Shown here: piece by piece, positions 27,283 through 34,994 of the stretch
Layout: every line of letters starts with the position of its first letter
How positions within the stretch are numbered: position 1 is the first letter of the stretch
Origin: Sulfurimonas sp. HSL3-7
Lineage (GTDB): Bacteria; Campylobacterota; Campylobacteria; Campylobacterales; Sulfurimonadaceae
DNA length: 64,000 bases
Assembly: GCF_039645985.1 (NCBI RefSeq)
Contig: NZ_CP147919.1
Span: 310,001 to 374,000 of the forward strand
Direction: 5' to 3'
The notes under the pieces: generated by a model
Database searches by the model: none
Told to the model about the DNA's origin: nothing
The model's input: only the letters and a program-made list of their open reading frames with translations
Program-made: the position numbers and the translations under genes

Positions 27283-27312
27283 CCCATTTACCATTCACCA
27301 TTCACCATTCAC
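27283..27312. repeat. Right arm: CCATTCA heptamer array
   Basis: Three to four tandem copies of a seven-base unit (ACCATTC), preceded by CCCATTT, form the inverse complement of 26869-26884. The array ends 20 bases before the queE start. A similar array (CCCTTCACCCTTCACC and onward) is found at 51555-51584 with no gene beside it. Confidence 0.65.
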
Positions 27313-27332
27313 ATCAAACAAAAGAGAACCTT

Positions 27333-28091
27333 TTGATCTACCTGGTCGAACATTTTTTCTCTATCCAGGGTGAGGGTCGCTATGTCGGCGTGCCCTCGCT
27401 CTTTTTCCGTTTCGGCGGCTGCAATATGCGCTGCGAAGGCTTCGGCTGCGAACAGCAGGCACCGGACGGCACCACGGTCCTGGGATGCGACACCGTCTAT
27501 GCGGTCAACCGGGAGCATTTCGCTTCGGAGTGGATCGAGATTAGAGAGCTGCAGCAGCTGCTGAGCGTCTTTGACCAGTATGAACTGCCGCCCAATGTTG
27601 ATGTGGTGTTGACGGGCGGTGAACCGCTGATGGTTGCGGACGATCCGATTTTTGTCGCTTTTCTGGAGGCGATAGTCGGAAGAGGTCTGCGTATCACCTT
27701 CGAGACGAACGGTTCTCTCGGGGTGGATTTTGAGAAGTACCCTGTCTATAAAGCGTGCGTCTTTGCCCTGTCCGTTAAACTTGAGAACAGCGGCGAGTCC
27801 TACAGCAAGCGGATCCGTCCGAATACGATCTTCTCCCTGGCGACCAATGCGAAAGAGGCCTTCTTTAAATTTTCGATAGACGCCGACTCGATCGACATCG
27901 GGCTGGACGAACAGATCGAGGAGATCCTCTCCCATGCACCGGGAACCCAGGTCTACTGCATGCCGGTCGGCGGCTCCAGAGCGGAGGTCGAGAGAAACGC
28001 GCTGCCGCTGATCGAATACTGCAAAGTGAAGGGGTACACCTACAGTGACCGTCTCCATATCCGCATCTGGGACGAAGTCCACGGCGTTTAA
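27333..28091 (+). CDS. queE: 7-carboxy-7-deazaguanine synthase
   Basis: 252 residues; radical SAM enzyme of the queuosine pathway that turns 6-carboxytetrahydropterin (product of QueD, encoded next) into 7-carboxy-7-deazaguanine. The N-terminal FSIQGEGRYVGVPSLFFRFGGCN is characteristic. The cluster cysteines appear as Cys30, Cys34 and Cys39, a CX3CX4C spacing with two Gly between, instead of the usual CX3CX2C. The GGEP motif (LTGGEPL) is present. Start is TTG at 27333, with AAGAGAACC upstream. Structured repeat C begins two bases after its stop. Confidence 0.9.
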   Translation: MIYLVEHFFSIQGEGRYVGVPSLFFRFGGCNMRCEGFGCEQQAPDGTTVLGCDTVYAVNREHFASEWIEIRELQQLLSVFDQYELPPNVDVVLTGGEPLMVADDPIFVAFLEAIVGRGLRITFETNGSLGVDFEKYPVYKACVFALSVKLENSGESYSKRIRPNTIFSLATNAKEAFFKFSIDADSIDIGLDEQIEEILSHAPGTQVYCMPVGGSRAEVERNALPLIEYCKVKGYTYSDRLHIRIWDEVHGV

Positions 28092-28093
28092 CT

Positions 28094-28200
28094 AAAAGTT
28101 ACAGCTTTAGCGCATCTTGCACCGGAGTTCACCGCTCGACGCACACTAGTGCGCCTTCGGGATCACATCCAGCACAATCTACACTAAATCTGAAACTTTT
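28094..28200 (+). repeat. Structured repeat C, copy 1, after the queE stop
   Basis: 107 bases related to 13417-13520. The ends pair as AAAAGTT-CAG with CTG-AACTTTT, with the single mismatch at the same place as in the other copy. The first inner hairpin (CTTTAGCGC with GCACCGGAG) has a five-base loop like copy 2. The second (CGCAC with GTGCG, loop ACTA) differs in sequence from copy 2 but occupies the same position. The shared first third (CAGCTT, GCA, GCAC, AGTTCAC) shows descent from one ancestor. Confidence 0.6.
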
Positions 28201-28237
28201 AACAGAGGTATATTTTTCTTCTCCCTTTTTTAAATGC

Positions 28238-28243
28238 TATAAT
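28238..28243 (+). promoter_or_regulatory. -10 box upstream of the queD leader
   Basis: TATAAT lies eight bases before the ATG of the duplicated queD start. The very short distance implies a nearly leaderless transcript for the first start copy. No good -35 box is evident; TTTCTTCTCCC lies upstream. Confidence 0.45.
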
Positions 28244-28250
28244 GCATTTT

Positions 28251-28391
28251 ATGATAATCAGAAAACAGTTTAAATTCGAGAATGTGAGAGTCGTTAGAAA
28301 AAGCCAACTTCTTGGCTTTTTTAGGCTCGGAACCAGAGGTGATGTACGAAGTACCACCGGCGGAGTCCAATCTAAAGTAGATATGCCATGA
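28251..28391 (+). CDS. Leader ORF carrying a diverged copy of the queD N terminus
   Basis: 46 codons. The first 16 residues (MIIRKQFKFENVRVVR) copy the true QueD start (MIIRKSFKFENAHIVR) with several changes, including loss of the metal-binding His. The rest is encoded by hairpin element B and ends in TGA, overlapping the queD ATG as ATGA. Initiation at queD may therefore depend on reading this leader, because no good ribosome-binding site precedes the real queD ATG. It is either a translated regulatory leader or a scar left by an insertion that duplicated the gene start. Confidence 0.55.
   Translation: MIIRKQFKFENVRVVRKSQLLGFFRLGTRGDVRSTTGGVQSKVDMP
28298..28355 (+). repeat. Repeat B, copy 1, inside the queD leader
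   Basis: Arms AAAAAGCCAA and TTGGCTTTTTT around a CTTC loop form a terminator-like hairpin (28298-28322). GGAACC follows at 28329, and a small GTAC-GAA-GTAC hairpin at 28344-28354. The same order recurs at 29151 and, in part, at 50335 and 50556. Placed between promoter and queD, the hairpin could attenuate transcription. Confidence 0.6.
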
Positions 28392-28969
28392 TAATTCGAA
28401 AGTCTTTTAAGTTTGAAAACGCGCACATAGTCCGCGGCTGCTCCTCTCAGCGCTGCCGGGCTTCGATTCACGGGCACTCCTACATCATCGAGATACTGTT
28501 TGAATCCAATTTCTTGGACAACGGCCAGATGGTCTATGATTTCGGTCTGATGAAGCAGAACATGAAAGAGCTGATCGACAGTTTTGACCATGCGATCACG
28601 CTGTGGGACGGGGATGATAAAGAGTATCTTGAAGATATGAAAAAACACTCTTCCCGCTGGGTGCAGCTGCCGGTCTCCCCCTCGGCCGAGCAGTTTTCGC
28701 GTGTGATCTTTGTGATGATCAACGAGTTGTTGAAACTGACCTCGATGGTCAACGGTGAAAAAGAGGTCCGACTCAACAGCGTCATCGTCCATGAGACCGC
28801 GACAGGGTACGCCCAGGGGTTTGAAGCCGACGCCTATTCGGAGCTGATGGGCAAGATCGATCCGGAGAAGATTGTTTTCAGCGACGCCGTACGTGCCGAC
28901 TGGCACGACCCTGAGCTTTGGGAGAAGATAAAAAAAGGCAACCATTTCATCAACCCCAAAACGGTTTAA
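28388..28969 (+). CDS. queD: 6-carboxytetrahydropterin synthase QueD
   Basis: 193 residues. It converts dihydroneopterin triphosphate to 6-carboxytetrahydropterin, the substrate of QueE encoded just upstream. Zinc ligands are the His in FENAHIV (residue 13) and the two His in ASIHGHSY (about residues 28-30), with the catalytic Cys in the preceding CSSQRC. It is longer than the roughly 120 residues of Escherichia coli QueD but similar to many epsilonproteobacterial homologues. Translation overlaps the leader ORF by ATGA. Confidence 0.92.
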   Translation: MIIRKSFKFENAHIVRGCSSQRCRASIHGHSYIIEILFESNFLDNGQMVYDFGLMKQNMKELIDSFDHAITLWDGDDKEYLEDMKKHSSRWVQLPVSPSAEQFSRVIFVMINELLKLTSMVNGEKEVRLNSVIVHETATGYAQGFEADAYSELMGKIDPEKIVFSDAVRADWHDPELWEKIKKGNHFINPKTV

Positions 28970-29730
28970 AATTAAATGGCATCACTGATATTTTAGATGT
29001 TGAAGTCTTATAATGAAGAATTATTATCTTTTAGTTAGAAGATTCAGGTTGACCGGACGAAGGTCCGGCAACGGGCGAAGCTAGAGAAATGCAAAGTCCG
29101 GGCAGTTTCACTTCGCTCTTCTTCTTTTTCGTTAGGTGAAAGCCGTTAAGAAAAAGCCAACTGCTTGGCTTTTTTAGGGTTGGAACCGTAGAAGTTATGT
29201 GAAACATCGTCGAAGGCGTTTCTTGAGCGAGCAAGAAGATAAAACACTAAAGTGTAATGCAGGGCGACACTAAATGTCGCATCGTAAAAAGTAACATACT
29301 AGCTATCAAAATACATTTAAAGAAGTTGTGCAGTTAAGATCTGTTGTGACACAAATATAGGAACGAATAACTTTTGTTTCATACACTCTTTCCTTTTTTT
29401 CTCCGCAAAAAAACGAAACCAAAAAAGCTCTCGAATCGGCTTCGAGGTTGACAGGCTGTCGACTACCTTCCTTACACTCTCTTTTCCTCTAAAAATTCCT
29501 AACTCGCTTACGCTCAGACAGAGTAATTTTCTTAACGAGAAAAAGAGAGTTCCAGTCAGCTCTGCAGATGCTTCGAAAAGAGCCAAGCGGTAACGCATTG
29601 ATTTGAAATTAAAAGCTGACGCTTTTCAATCCGGCTATGCCTTATTGCACGGAACATCGAATTTTCTACGTAATTCAAAATGTCAAAAAAATTGAATACT
29701 AACTATCTAAAACCATTCAAAAAAAGAAAA
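28970..29730. other. Gene-poor region between queD and moeA
   Basis: 761 bases with no credible gene. It contains a CCGGAC/GTCCGG hairpin around GAAG (about 29055-29070), repeat B copy 2 (29151-29207), and a stretch at 29381-29440 (CTTTTTTTCTCCGC then AAAAACGAAACC). That stretch resembles the motif at 51260-51320. The remainder is low-information sequence with many short inverted pieces, looking like decayed repeats. Confidence 0.5.
29151..29207 (+). repeat. Repeat B, copy 2
   Basis: Arms AAAAAGCCAA and TTGGCTTTTTT around CTGC (29151-29175), then GGAACC (29182-29187), then ATGT-GAA-ACAT (29197-29207). The last hairpin keeps the GAA loop but has a stem different from copy 1, so the base pairing, not the sequence, is conserved. 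Confidence 0.6.
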
Positions 29731-30948
29731 CTATTTTGTGAAAAGCGATTTCGGTTCGACGCAGTTGAAACTGAAGCGTGTCGGAATGATCTTGACGGCG
29801 TGCCCCTCTTCCAGCTCGCTCACACCCGCATCGACAAAGATCAAAGCATTGGCCTTCGCTAGCGGCGAGACCATGCCGGGCGCATACTTTTTGCACACGT
29901 CAAAACTTTCACCGTCATAATAACCCGGCACCAGGGTGTTGCGTCCGGGACGTGTTTTATAGCTTCCTTTGAGCTTGGCCTGCAGGGTGGCAAGGTACTT
30001 CTCGCTGACAGCGGAGAGCGCATTGATGGTACTTTGTCCGAATATCTCGAAGATAAGGGCTGCCGCCAGAGGATTGCCCGGCAGGTTCAGGACGTAGGTG
30101 TTGCCGATGCGGCCGAAAGTGGTCGGTTTCCCCGGTTTGATCTCGATTTTTTCAAAGATATTGGTGTAGTCAAAGGCTGCGAATGCCTCTTTGGTGTAGT
30201 CGGCATCGCCGACACTGACACCGCCCGAGGTGATAATGAGATCGGAGTCGAGTGCTGATTCGATCAGTTCGTGGATGCTCTCGAGCGAATCAACTGCGGT
30301 TCCGATGAACTGGACCGCACAGCCTAGCTCCTGGCAACGGGCCATGATGGTCGGCGTGTTGGTATTGTAGAGCTGGTAGTCCGTAACTTGCTCGAAGTGC
30401 ATTTTGAGCTCACTGCCTGAGGCGAAGAGGGCAACACGGGGCTTTTTATAGACGTGGACCTGGGAGATCCCCTGTGACGCCAGCAGAGTAATGTGGTGGG
30501 CATGGAGTCTTTCGCCTTTTTCCAGCAGACGGTCACCGCTTTGAATATCTTCACCGGTCAGGCGGATATGCTGAGCCGGGCGGATCTTTTCGGGCATCGT
30601 GATCTTGTCACTTTCAGCAGTGGTCTCCTCAACGGGAACGATCGCCTCACAACCGTGGGGGATACGGGCCCCGGTCATGATCTTGATGCAGTTTCCCTCC
30701 TGCAGCTTGATCTCCTCTTTGTCGCCGGCAAAGATCGTGTGAAGACATTCAAGAGACTTTCCTGCATCGGCATTTTTAACGGCATAACCATCCATCGCCG
30801 AGTTGTCAAAAGGGGGCAGGTTATGCGTGGCTGTGATCTCTTCGGCCAGGACATGTCCGAGCGCCATCTCAATAGGTAGTAACTGTATCGATTTTGGTTT
30901 TACATGTTCAAAGATAAGCGAAAGCGCCTCGTCAACAGTTACAGCCAT
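29731..30948 (-). CDS. moeA: Molybdopterin molybdenumtransferase MoeA
   Basis: 405 residues; inserts molybdate into adenylated molybdopterin. The three parts of the family are seen: N-terminal domain with PPFDNSAMDGYAVKN (about residues 39-53), the MPTb-like core with TSGGVSVGDADYTKEAF (about residues 241-257), the GKP and LPGNPLAA motifs, and a C-terminal beta domain. It is transcribed towards queD across a gene-poor region. With moaA it supplies cofactor for the formate dehydrogenase-like enzyme downstream. Confidence 0.95.
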   Translation of the reverse strand: MAVTVDEALSLIFEHVKPKSIQLLPIEMALGHVLAEEITATHNLPPFDNSAMDGYAVKNADAGKSLECLHTIFAGDKEEIKLQEGNCIKIMTGARIPHGCEAIVPVEETTAESDKITMPEKIRPAQHIRLTGEDIQSGDRLLEKGERLHAHHITLLASQGISQVHVYKKPRVALFASGSELKMHFEQVTDYQLYNTNTPTIMARCQELGCAVQFIGTAVDSLESIHELIESALDSDLIITSGGVSVGDADYTKEAFAAFDYTNIFEKIEIKPGKPTTFGRIGNTYVLNLPGNPLAAALIFEIFGQSTINALSAVSEKYLATLQAKLKGSYKTRPGRNTLVPGYYDGESFDVCKKYAPGMVSPLAKANALIFVDAGVSELEEGHAVKIIPTRFSFNCVEPKSLFTK

Positions 30949-31025
30949 AATAATCCTTTTATCAATAGATCAATTGCTTCAAATAAGCAGAAAGATTATA
31001 GAAGAATTTGTGTAAAATCTTGGTT

Positions 31026-31433
31026 ATGAATGCAATGTACAATATGAGTCTATCTGTTCACTGGTGGGGCGTCCTGCTTCTGATAGCAATTTTTTTGGCG
31101 AGTCTGTGGCAGCTTAACAGAAGCGAAGACGTAATAGCCTACCTGAAGAAGATGCGTATCCAGGGTCCGCTGATCTTCATGGCGATGTTCGTCCCTATCT
31201 TTACCGGTATGGTGATGATGGCCGCCAAACAGCTCAGTTTTACGATCCCGAATGTCGCAATGATTCTTCTTTCCGTTGTTCTTATCATCTTTGAGATCAA
31301 GCGGTCGAAACCGCTTAAGTATGCCTCGATCGCTGAAGAGGGGGCTTTTGAGAAGTATAAAAAAGATGCGCGGATAATTCTGATAAGCGAGATCGCCTTG
31401 ATCATACTCATCAGTATCTGGATGTTTATATGA
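31026..31433 (+). CDS. Small integral membrane protein
   Basis: 135 residues from the ATG at 31026 (a later Met at 31044 is also possible). Four hydrophobic helices are predicted by eye: about residues 10-28, 45-62, 71-88 and 115-133. A charged cytoplasmic loop with EEGAFEKYKKDAR lies before the last helix. It overlaps rsmE by an ATGA junction, so the two are translated together. No family recognised; the pairing with rsmE may simply be historical. Confidence 0.65.
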   Translation: MNAMYNMSLSVHWWGVLLLIAIFLASLWQLNRSEDVIAYLKKMRIQGPLIFMAMFVPIFTGMVMMAAKQLSFTIPNVAMILLSVVLIIFEIKRSKPLKYASIAEEGAFEKYKKDARIILISEIALIILISIWMFI

Positions 31434-32101
31434 GATTTCTGTTTGATGATGATGCGGGAAAAGAGCAGCTGGTATTGAAAGGCGAAGCTTTCAAATACAT
31501 CATCAAAGTGCGCCGGCATAAGATTGGTGATGAGCTCGGTTTCCGTCAACGAGAAGAGAGCCAGACACTCTACCGGTACAACATCGCAAATATCGATGGG
31601 CGAAGTGCGACGCTTGAACTGGTCAGCGCGGAAGAGGAAGCGGTCGCTGCCCCAAAGCCCCTGCATATCGGCTGGTGTGTGGTCGACAGCAACTCGGTCG
31701 AAAAGGTTCTGCCGCTTCTTAATGAGCTCGGTGTCACGAAGATAACCTTTATCTATTGCGACCGTTCGCAAAAGAACTTCAAGCCCGACTACAAACGTTA
31801 CAACCGTATTCTGGAAAGTTCGATGCAACAGTGCGGGCGCAGTACGCGGATGCGCTTCGATGAGGTGAAAAACATTGAAGCCTTTATCGCACAAAACCCG
31901 CAAACGGTGGTCTTCGACTTTTGTGATGAGGTCTTAGGCGAGAGCGGCGGCATAGACACGGTTCTTATCGGCAGCGAAGGCGGACTGAGTGAGGCCGAAC
32001 GTGCACTTTTACGGCAGCAGAAGGTCGTCCGTCTCGATACCCCGATGATACTCCGTTCCGAAACCGCAGCCACAGCGATCGCTTCGAAAATACTTCTGTA
32101 A
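31430..32101 (+). CDS. rsmE: 16S rRNA (uracil(1498)-N3)-methyltransferase RsmE
   Basis: 223 residues; SPOUT-family methyltransferase acting on U1498 of 16S rRNA. The N-terminal PUA-like part contains HIIKVRRHKIGDEL-like sequence (here FKYIIKVRRHKIGDEL). The trefoil-knot SAM site appears as VLIGSEGGLSEAE (about residues 178-190) and RLDTPMILRSETA (about residues 204-216). It starts inside the stop of the small membrane protein gene. Confidence 0.93.
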   Translation: MRFLFDDDAGKEQLVLKGEAFKYIIKVRRHKIGDELGFRQREESQTLYRYNIANIDGRSATLELVSAEEEAVAAPKPLHIGWCVVDSNSVEKVLPLLNELGVTKITFIYCDRSQKNFKPDYKRYNRILESSMQQCGRSTRMRFDEVKNIEAFIAQNPQTVVFDFCDEVLGESGGIDTVLIGSEGGLSEAERALLRQQKVVRLDTPMILRSETAATAIASKILL

Positions 32102-32154
32102 CCATTCTCTTCCCGACATCTTCTATGCCGCCTGCATCGTCGCGCAGAGAGGGC

Positions 32155-32183
32155 TTGCTAATTTAAGCGGATTTCGATACAAT
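32155..32183 (+). promoter_or_regulatory. Promoter of rpmE
   Basis: TTGCTA (32155-32160) and TACAAT (32178-32183) are separated by 17 bases, giving a transcript with a leader of about 75 bases before rpmE. Confidence 0.6.
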
Positions 32184-32195
32184 ACGCCTTCTTAA

Positions 32196-32215
32196 AATCC
32201 GCACCCGTACGGATT
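32196..32215 (+). promoter_or_regulatory. Hairpin in the rpmE leader, candidate L31 autoregulation site
   Basis: AATCCG pairs with CGGATT around an eight-base loop in the 5' leader of rpmE; a further GC-rich segment follows just before the start codon. Structured L31 leaders that mediate feedback control are known in several phyla. Whether this is one is inferred from position only. Confidence 0.35.
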
Positions 32216-32265
32216 CTAAAAATATACCGCGACTACGTACAGAGCGTGGCGCAAAAGGCAAGAAA

Positions 32266-32466
32266 ATGAAAAAAGAGATTCACCCTACATCGGTTGAGTG
32301 TAAAGTATCTTGTGCTTGTGGTAACGAATTTGTTACTAAAAGTACGAAAGACGAACTACGTGTCGATATCTGTAACGAATGCCACCCGTTCTTTACCGGT
32401 TCTGAGAAGATCGTAGATACTGCCGGACGTATTGAGAAATTCAAAGCACGTTACGCACAGAAATAA
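32266..32466 (+). CDS. rpmE: 50S ribosomal protein L31, zinc-containing form
   Basis: 66 residues. The zinc ligands of the C+ type are present: Cys16 and Cys18 (CAC) with Cys36 and Cys39 (CNEC). L31 bridges the two subunits at the central protuberance. The start is fixed by the family-conserved MKKEIHP and a ribosome-binding AAGGCAAGA. rsmI follows after 14 bases. Confidence 0.97.
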   Translation: MKKEIHPTSVECKVSCACGNEFVTKSTKDELRVDICNECHPFFTGSEKIVDTAGRIEKFKARYAQK

Positions 32467-32480
32467 TCTAAGAGTAAGCA

Positions 32481-33299
32481 TTGCTTACCCTTGTCCCTAC
32501 TCCTATCGGCAATATCGGCGATATCTCGCTGCGCGCCATGGAAACGCTTTCACAAGCAGATATCCTGCTCTGTGAAGACACCCGAATCACCAAAAAACTT
32601 CTTAATATCCTGGATACGCGCTATAACCTGGAACGTCGTGAACAAGAATTTATCTCCCTGCATTCGCATAATGAGAAAGATTTTGTTGACAAACTGGAAC
32701 CCTCATTTTTTGAACAGAATGTTGTCTATGTGAGTGATGCGGGGATGCCGGGTATCAGCGATCCGGGGCAGACTCTGGTGCGTTATTGTATTGACAACGG
32801 GATCAAGTATGATATCCTGCCCGGGGCCAATGCGGTCTTGACCGCATTTGTCGCGAGCGGCTTTGTCGCAACGCAAATGCTCTTTTTCGGATTTCTGCCG
32901 CACAAAGGGAGCGATCGCAGCACAGCACTGCAAGAGGCACTGTTTAACGGCTATACAACGGTACTCTATGAAGCACCGCACCGCTTGATGAAACTGCTTG
33001 ATGAACTGGCCTTGGAAGCACCTGAACGCCGCCTCTTTTTAGCGAAAGAGCTGACCAAAAAGTATCAGAGCTATCTGCACGGTACGGCTGCCGAGATCAG
33101 ATCAAAGATCCCGGCACCGGTCAAAGGGGAGTGGGTTGTCGTTATCGAAGCAGGTGAAACCCATCGCTCCAGCATTAGCGAACGTGATATCCTGGCCTTT
33201 GATCTTCCTATCAAAGTGGCCTCAAAATTGATCGCAAAGATTACCGGAGAACATCCAAAAGCCTGTTATCAGCGTTTACTGGGCGAAAAGAAACAGTAG
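32481..33299 (+). CDS. rsmI: 16S rRNA (cytidine(1402)-2'-O)-methyltransferase RsmI
   Basis: 272 residues. The N-terminal LTLVPTPIGNIGDISLRA and the CEDTRITKKLL motif (about residues 31-41) identify the tetrapyrrole-methylase-like RsmI fold. SDAGMPGISDPG (about residues 86-97) is the SAM-binding loop. It methylates C1402 in the decoding centre. The start is TTG at 32481 with AAGAG upstream, which places the conserved block at the right distance. Probably co-transcribed with rpmE. Confidence 0.94.
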   Translation: MLTLVPTPIGNIGDISLRAMETLSQADILLCEDTRITKKLLNILDTRYNLERREQEFISLHSHNEKDFVDKLEPSFFEQNVVYVSDAGMPGISDPGQTLVRYCIDNGIKYDILPGANAVLTAFVASGFVATQMLFFGFLPHKGSDRSTALQEALFNGYTTVLYEAPHRLMKLLDELALEAPERRLFLAKELTKKYQSYLHGTAAEIRSKIPAPVKGEWVVVIEAGETHRSSISERDILAFDLPIKVASKLIAKITGEHPKACYQRLLGEKKQ

Positions 33300-33438
33300 C
33301 CGAAAGCTCTTCGTCCCGCCAAAAAAACAGATGCTTTTACGCCTCTTTAAGCCCATAAAATCCCGCCTTGCACGAACGATATAACACAAAAATATTTTTC
33401 TCACATTTTTAAAAGAAATTTTTGGATAAAATCATCGG

Positions 33439-34116
33439 ATGTTAATCTATGGAAAACAACCAGTTTATTATCTTCTTGAGAAGTACCCGCACCGTATTGA
33501 GACGCTCTATCTAGCAAAAGAGCTGGAAAAAAAAGAGTACTCGCGCCTTATGCGGATGGGTGTTACTATCAAACGTATACCGCCCGAGGCTGCTCAGAAA
33601 ATGGCTAAAAACGGAAACCATCAGGGGTTTCTGGCCGATATAGATGGGGTTGAAGTCAAAAGCCTTGAGGCCCTGCGCACCAAACCGTTTATTGTCATTT
33701 TAAGCGGCATCACTGATGTCGGGAATATCGGCGCCATTATCCGAAGTGCTTATGCCCTTGGGGTTGACGGTATCGTCGTATGCGGCATAAAGCATCTAAA
33801 CCTTGAAGCTATAGTCCGCAGCTCATCGGGTGCGATCTTTGACATGCCGATAGCGATCGTCAATAATGTCCACGATGTACTGAATGATCTGAAGACCTCA
33901 GGTTACTATATCTATGGTGCCGTAATGGACGGAGAAGACATCAACGGTGCGAATATCACTTATAAAAGAGCCTTGGTCTTGGGCAATGAGTCAGAGGGGC
34001 TTTCTAATCGCGTGGTTGAAAAACTTGATTATCCGGTGAGCATTAAAATGGCACACGGTTTTGATTCGCTCAATGTCAGTGCCGCCGGCGCAATTTTAAT
34101 GGATAGGATGCGTTAG
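33439..34116 (+). CDS. rlmB: 23S rRNA 2'-O-ribose methyltransferase RlmB (TrmH family)
   Basis: 225 residues, SPOUT/TrmH family. The three knot motifs are clear: LSGITDVGNIGAIIRSAYALG (about residues 90-110), ALVLGNESEGLS (about residues 177-188) and SLNVSAAGAILMDRM at the end. The short N-terminal domain with IYGKQPVYYLLEK fits RlmB, which methylates G2251 in the peptidyl transferase centre. A related TrmH enzyme is possible. A likely -10 box (GATAAAAT) lies shortly before the start; its stop overlaps the next gene. Confidence 0.87.
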   Translation: MLIYGKQPVYYLLEKYPHRIETLYLAKELEKKEYSRLMRMGVTIKRIPPEAAQKMAKNGNHQGFLADIDGVEVKSLEALRTKPFIVILSGITDVGNIGAIIRSAYALGVDGIVVCGIKHLNLEAIVRSSSGAIFDMPIAIVNNVHDVLNDLKTSGYYIYGAVMDGEDINGANITYKRALVLGNESEGLSNRVVEKLDYPVSIKMAHGFDSLNVSAAGAILMDRMR

Positions 34117-34118
34117 TG

Positions 34119-34994
34119 ATGGATGATTTTGAAAAGCTTCAGGAGTTAGGCAGCAAGAAGATCGCCTCAGCAACACACATTCCGGTGGCGCATGTAGAGG
34201 CGATCTTGAATAAAGAGTTCACGCTTTTTGCAAAGGCACAGTTCTTTGGCTTTCTCTCCATACTCGAGCGCGAATATAAAGTCGACCTTTCAGCACTAAA
34301 GCAGGAGTACCTTTTTGCGCGGGCGCAGGAAGAGATGGCGCACGAGAGCAGTTTTGAGATTCCCGAAACGGCCCCAAAGCTGTTTGAAAAGAAAAAAGTT
34401 CTCTATGGGGCTTCAGCGGTTGCTGTTGTTCTTGTGCTGATCCTGCTGTTTACTTTCATCGATTTTTCGGTACCTGAAGAGGCGAAGATAGAGATCAACA
34501 ATACGGCAATAGATCAGGCGAAAAAGAATTTGAATCTGGAACCTGTTCATGCGGCTAATGTTGATGAGCCGATCAAAGACAACGAGGTCGAATCGGCCGA
34601 GTTCGGACAAGACGTTTCGGAGAGCAACGCGACGGCTGTGCCTGACAGCCAGGCACAGCAAGTGAGTGCACAGCTCCAGCAGGAACCACTCAACGGTCCG
34701 GAACCGACGGTACCGCTCTACTTACGTATCGTTCCGCATGGAAAGCTGTGGCTGGGTATTATCGATGCAGAGACGCATAAACGCAAAGTAAAGATCATTA
34801 CTGAGCCTCTTGATCTTGACGGGAAAAAAGAGTGGCTTATCATGACCGGATACGGTTATCTTGACATGGAGTGTGGCGATACAACAAAAAAATATAGAGT
34901 AAATGACAAACTGCTCTTTTTATATGAGAGCGGCGTTTGTCATAAGATTGATGAAGATGAGTTCAAAGCGCGGAATAAAGGTAAATTGTGGTGA
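34119..34994 (+). CDS. Single-pass membrane protein, RodZ-like layout
   Basis: About 291 residues. A cytoplasmic N-terminal helical part (about residues 1-75, resembling a small HTH domain) is followed by one transmembrane segment (about residues 88-108). A Gln/Glu/Asn-rich linker and a C-terminal periplasmic domain (about residues 190-291) come next. This order is that of RodZ-type proteins, but sequence similarity is not strong enough to name it. GTG at 34116 is an alternative start. The gene overlaps the next one, which encodes a periplasmic protein, so the two may work together at the envelope. Confidence 0.6.
   Translation: MDDFEKLQELGSKKIASATHIPVAHVEAILNKEFTLFAKAQFFGFLSILEREYKVDLSALKQEYLFARAQEEMAHESSFEIPETAPKLFEKKKVLYGASAVAVVLVLILLFTFIDFSVPEEAKIEINNTAIDQAKKNLNLEPVHAANVDEPIKDNEVESAEFGQDVSESNATAVPDSQAQQVSAQLQQEPLNGPEPTVPLYLRIVPHGKLWLGIIDAETHKRKVKIITEPLDLDGKKEWLIMTGYGYLDMECGDTTKKYRVNDKLLFLYESGVCHKIDEDEFKARNKGKLW

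Noticed and set aside
28251-28387. preQ1 riboswitch in the queD leader
   Set aside because: The leader encodes a copy of the QueD start and repeat B; the short pseudoknot pattern of preQ1 riboswitches was not found.
29040-29220. Self-cleaving ribozyme (hammerhead) or group II intron fragment
   Set aside because: GAA loops and nested hairpins were suggestive, but the conserved CTGATGA core and a domain V helix are absent.
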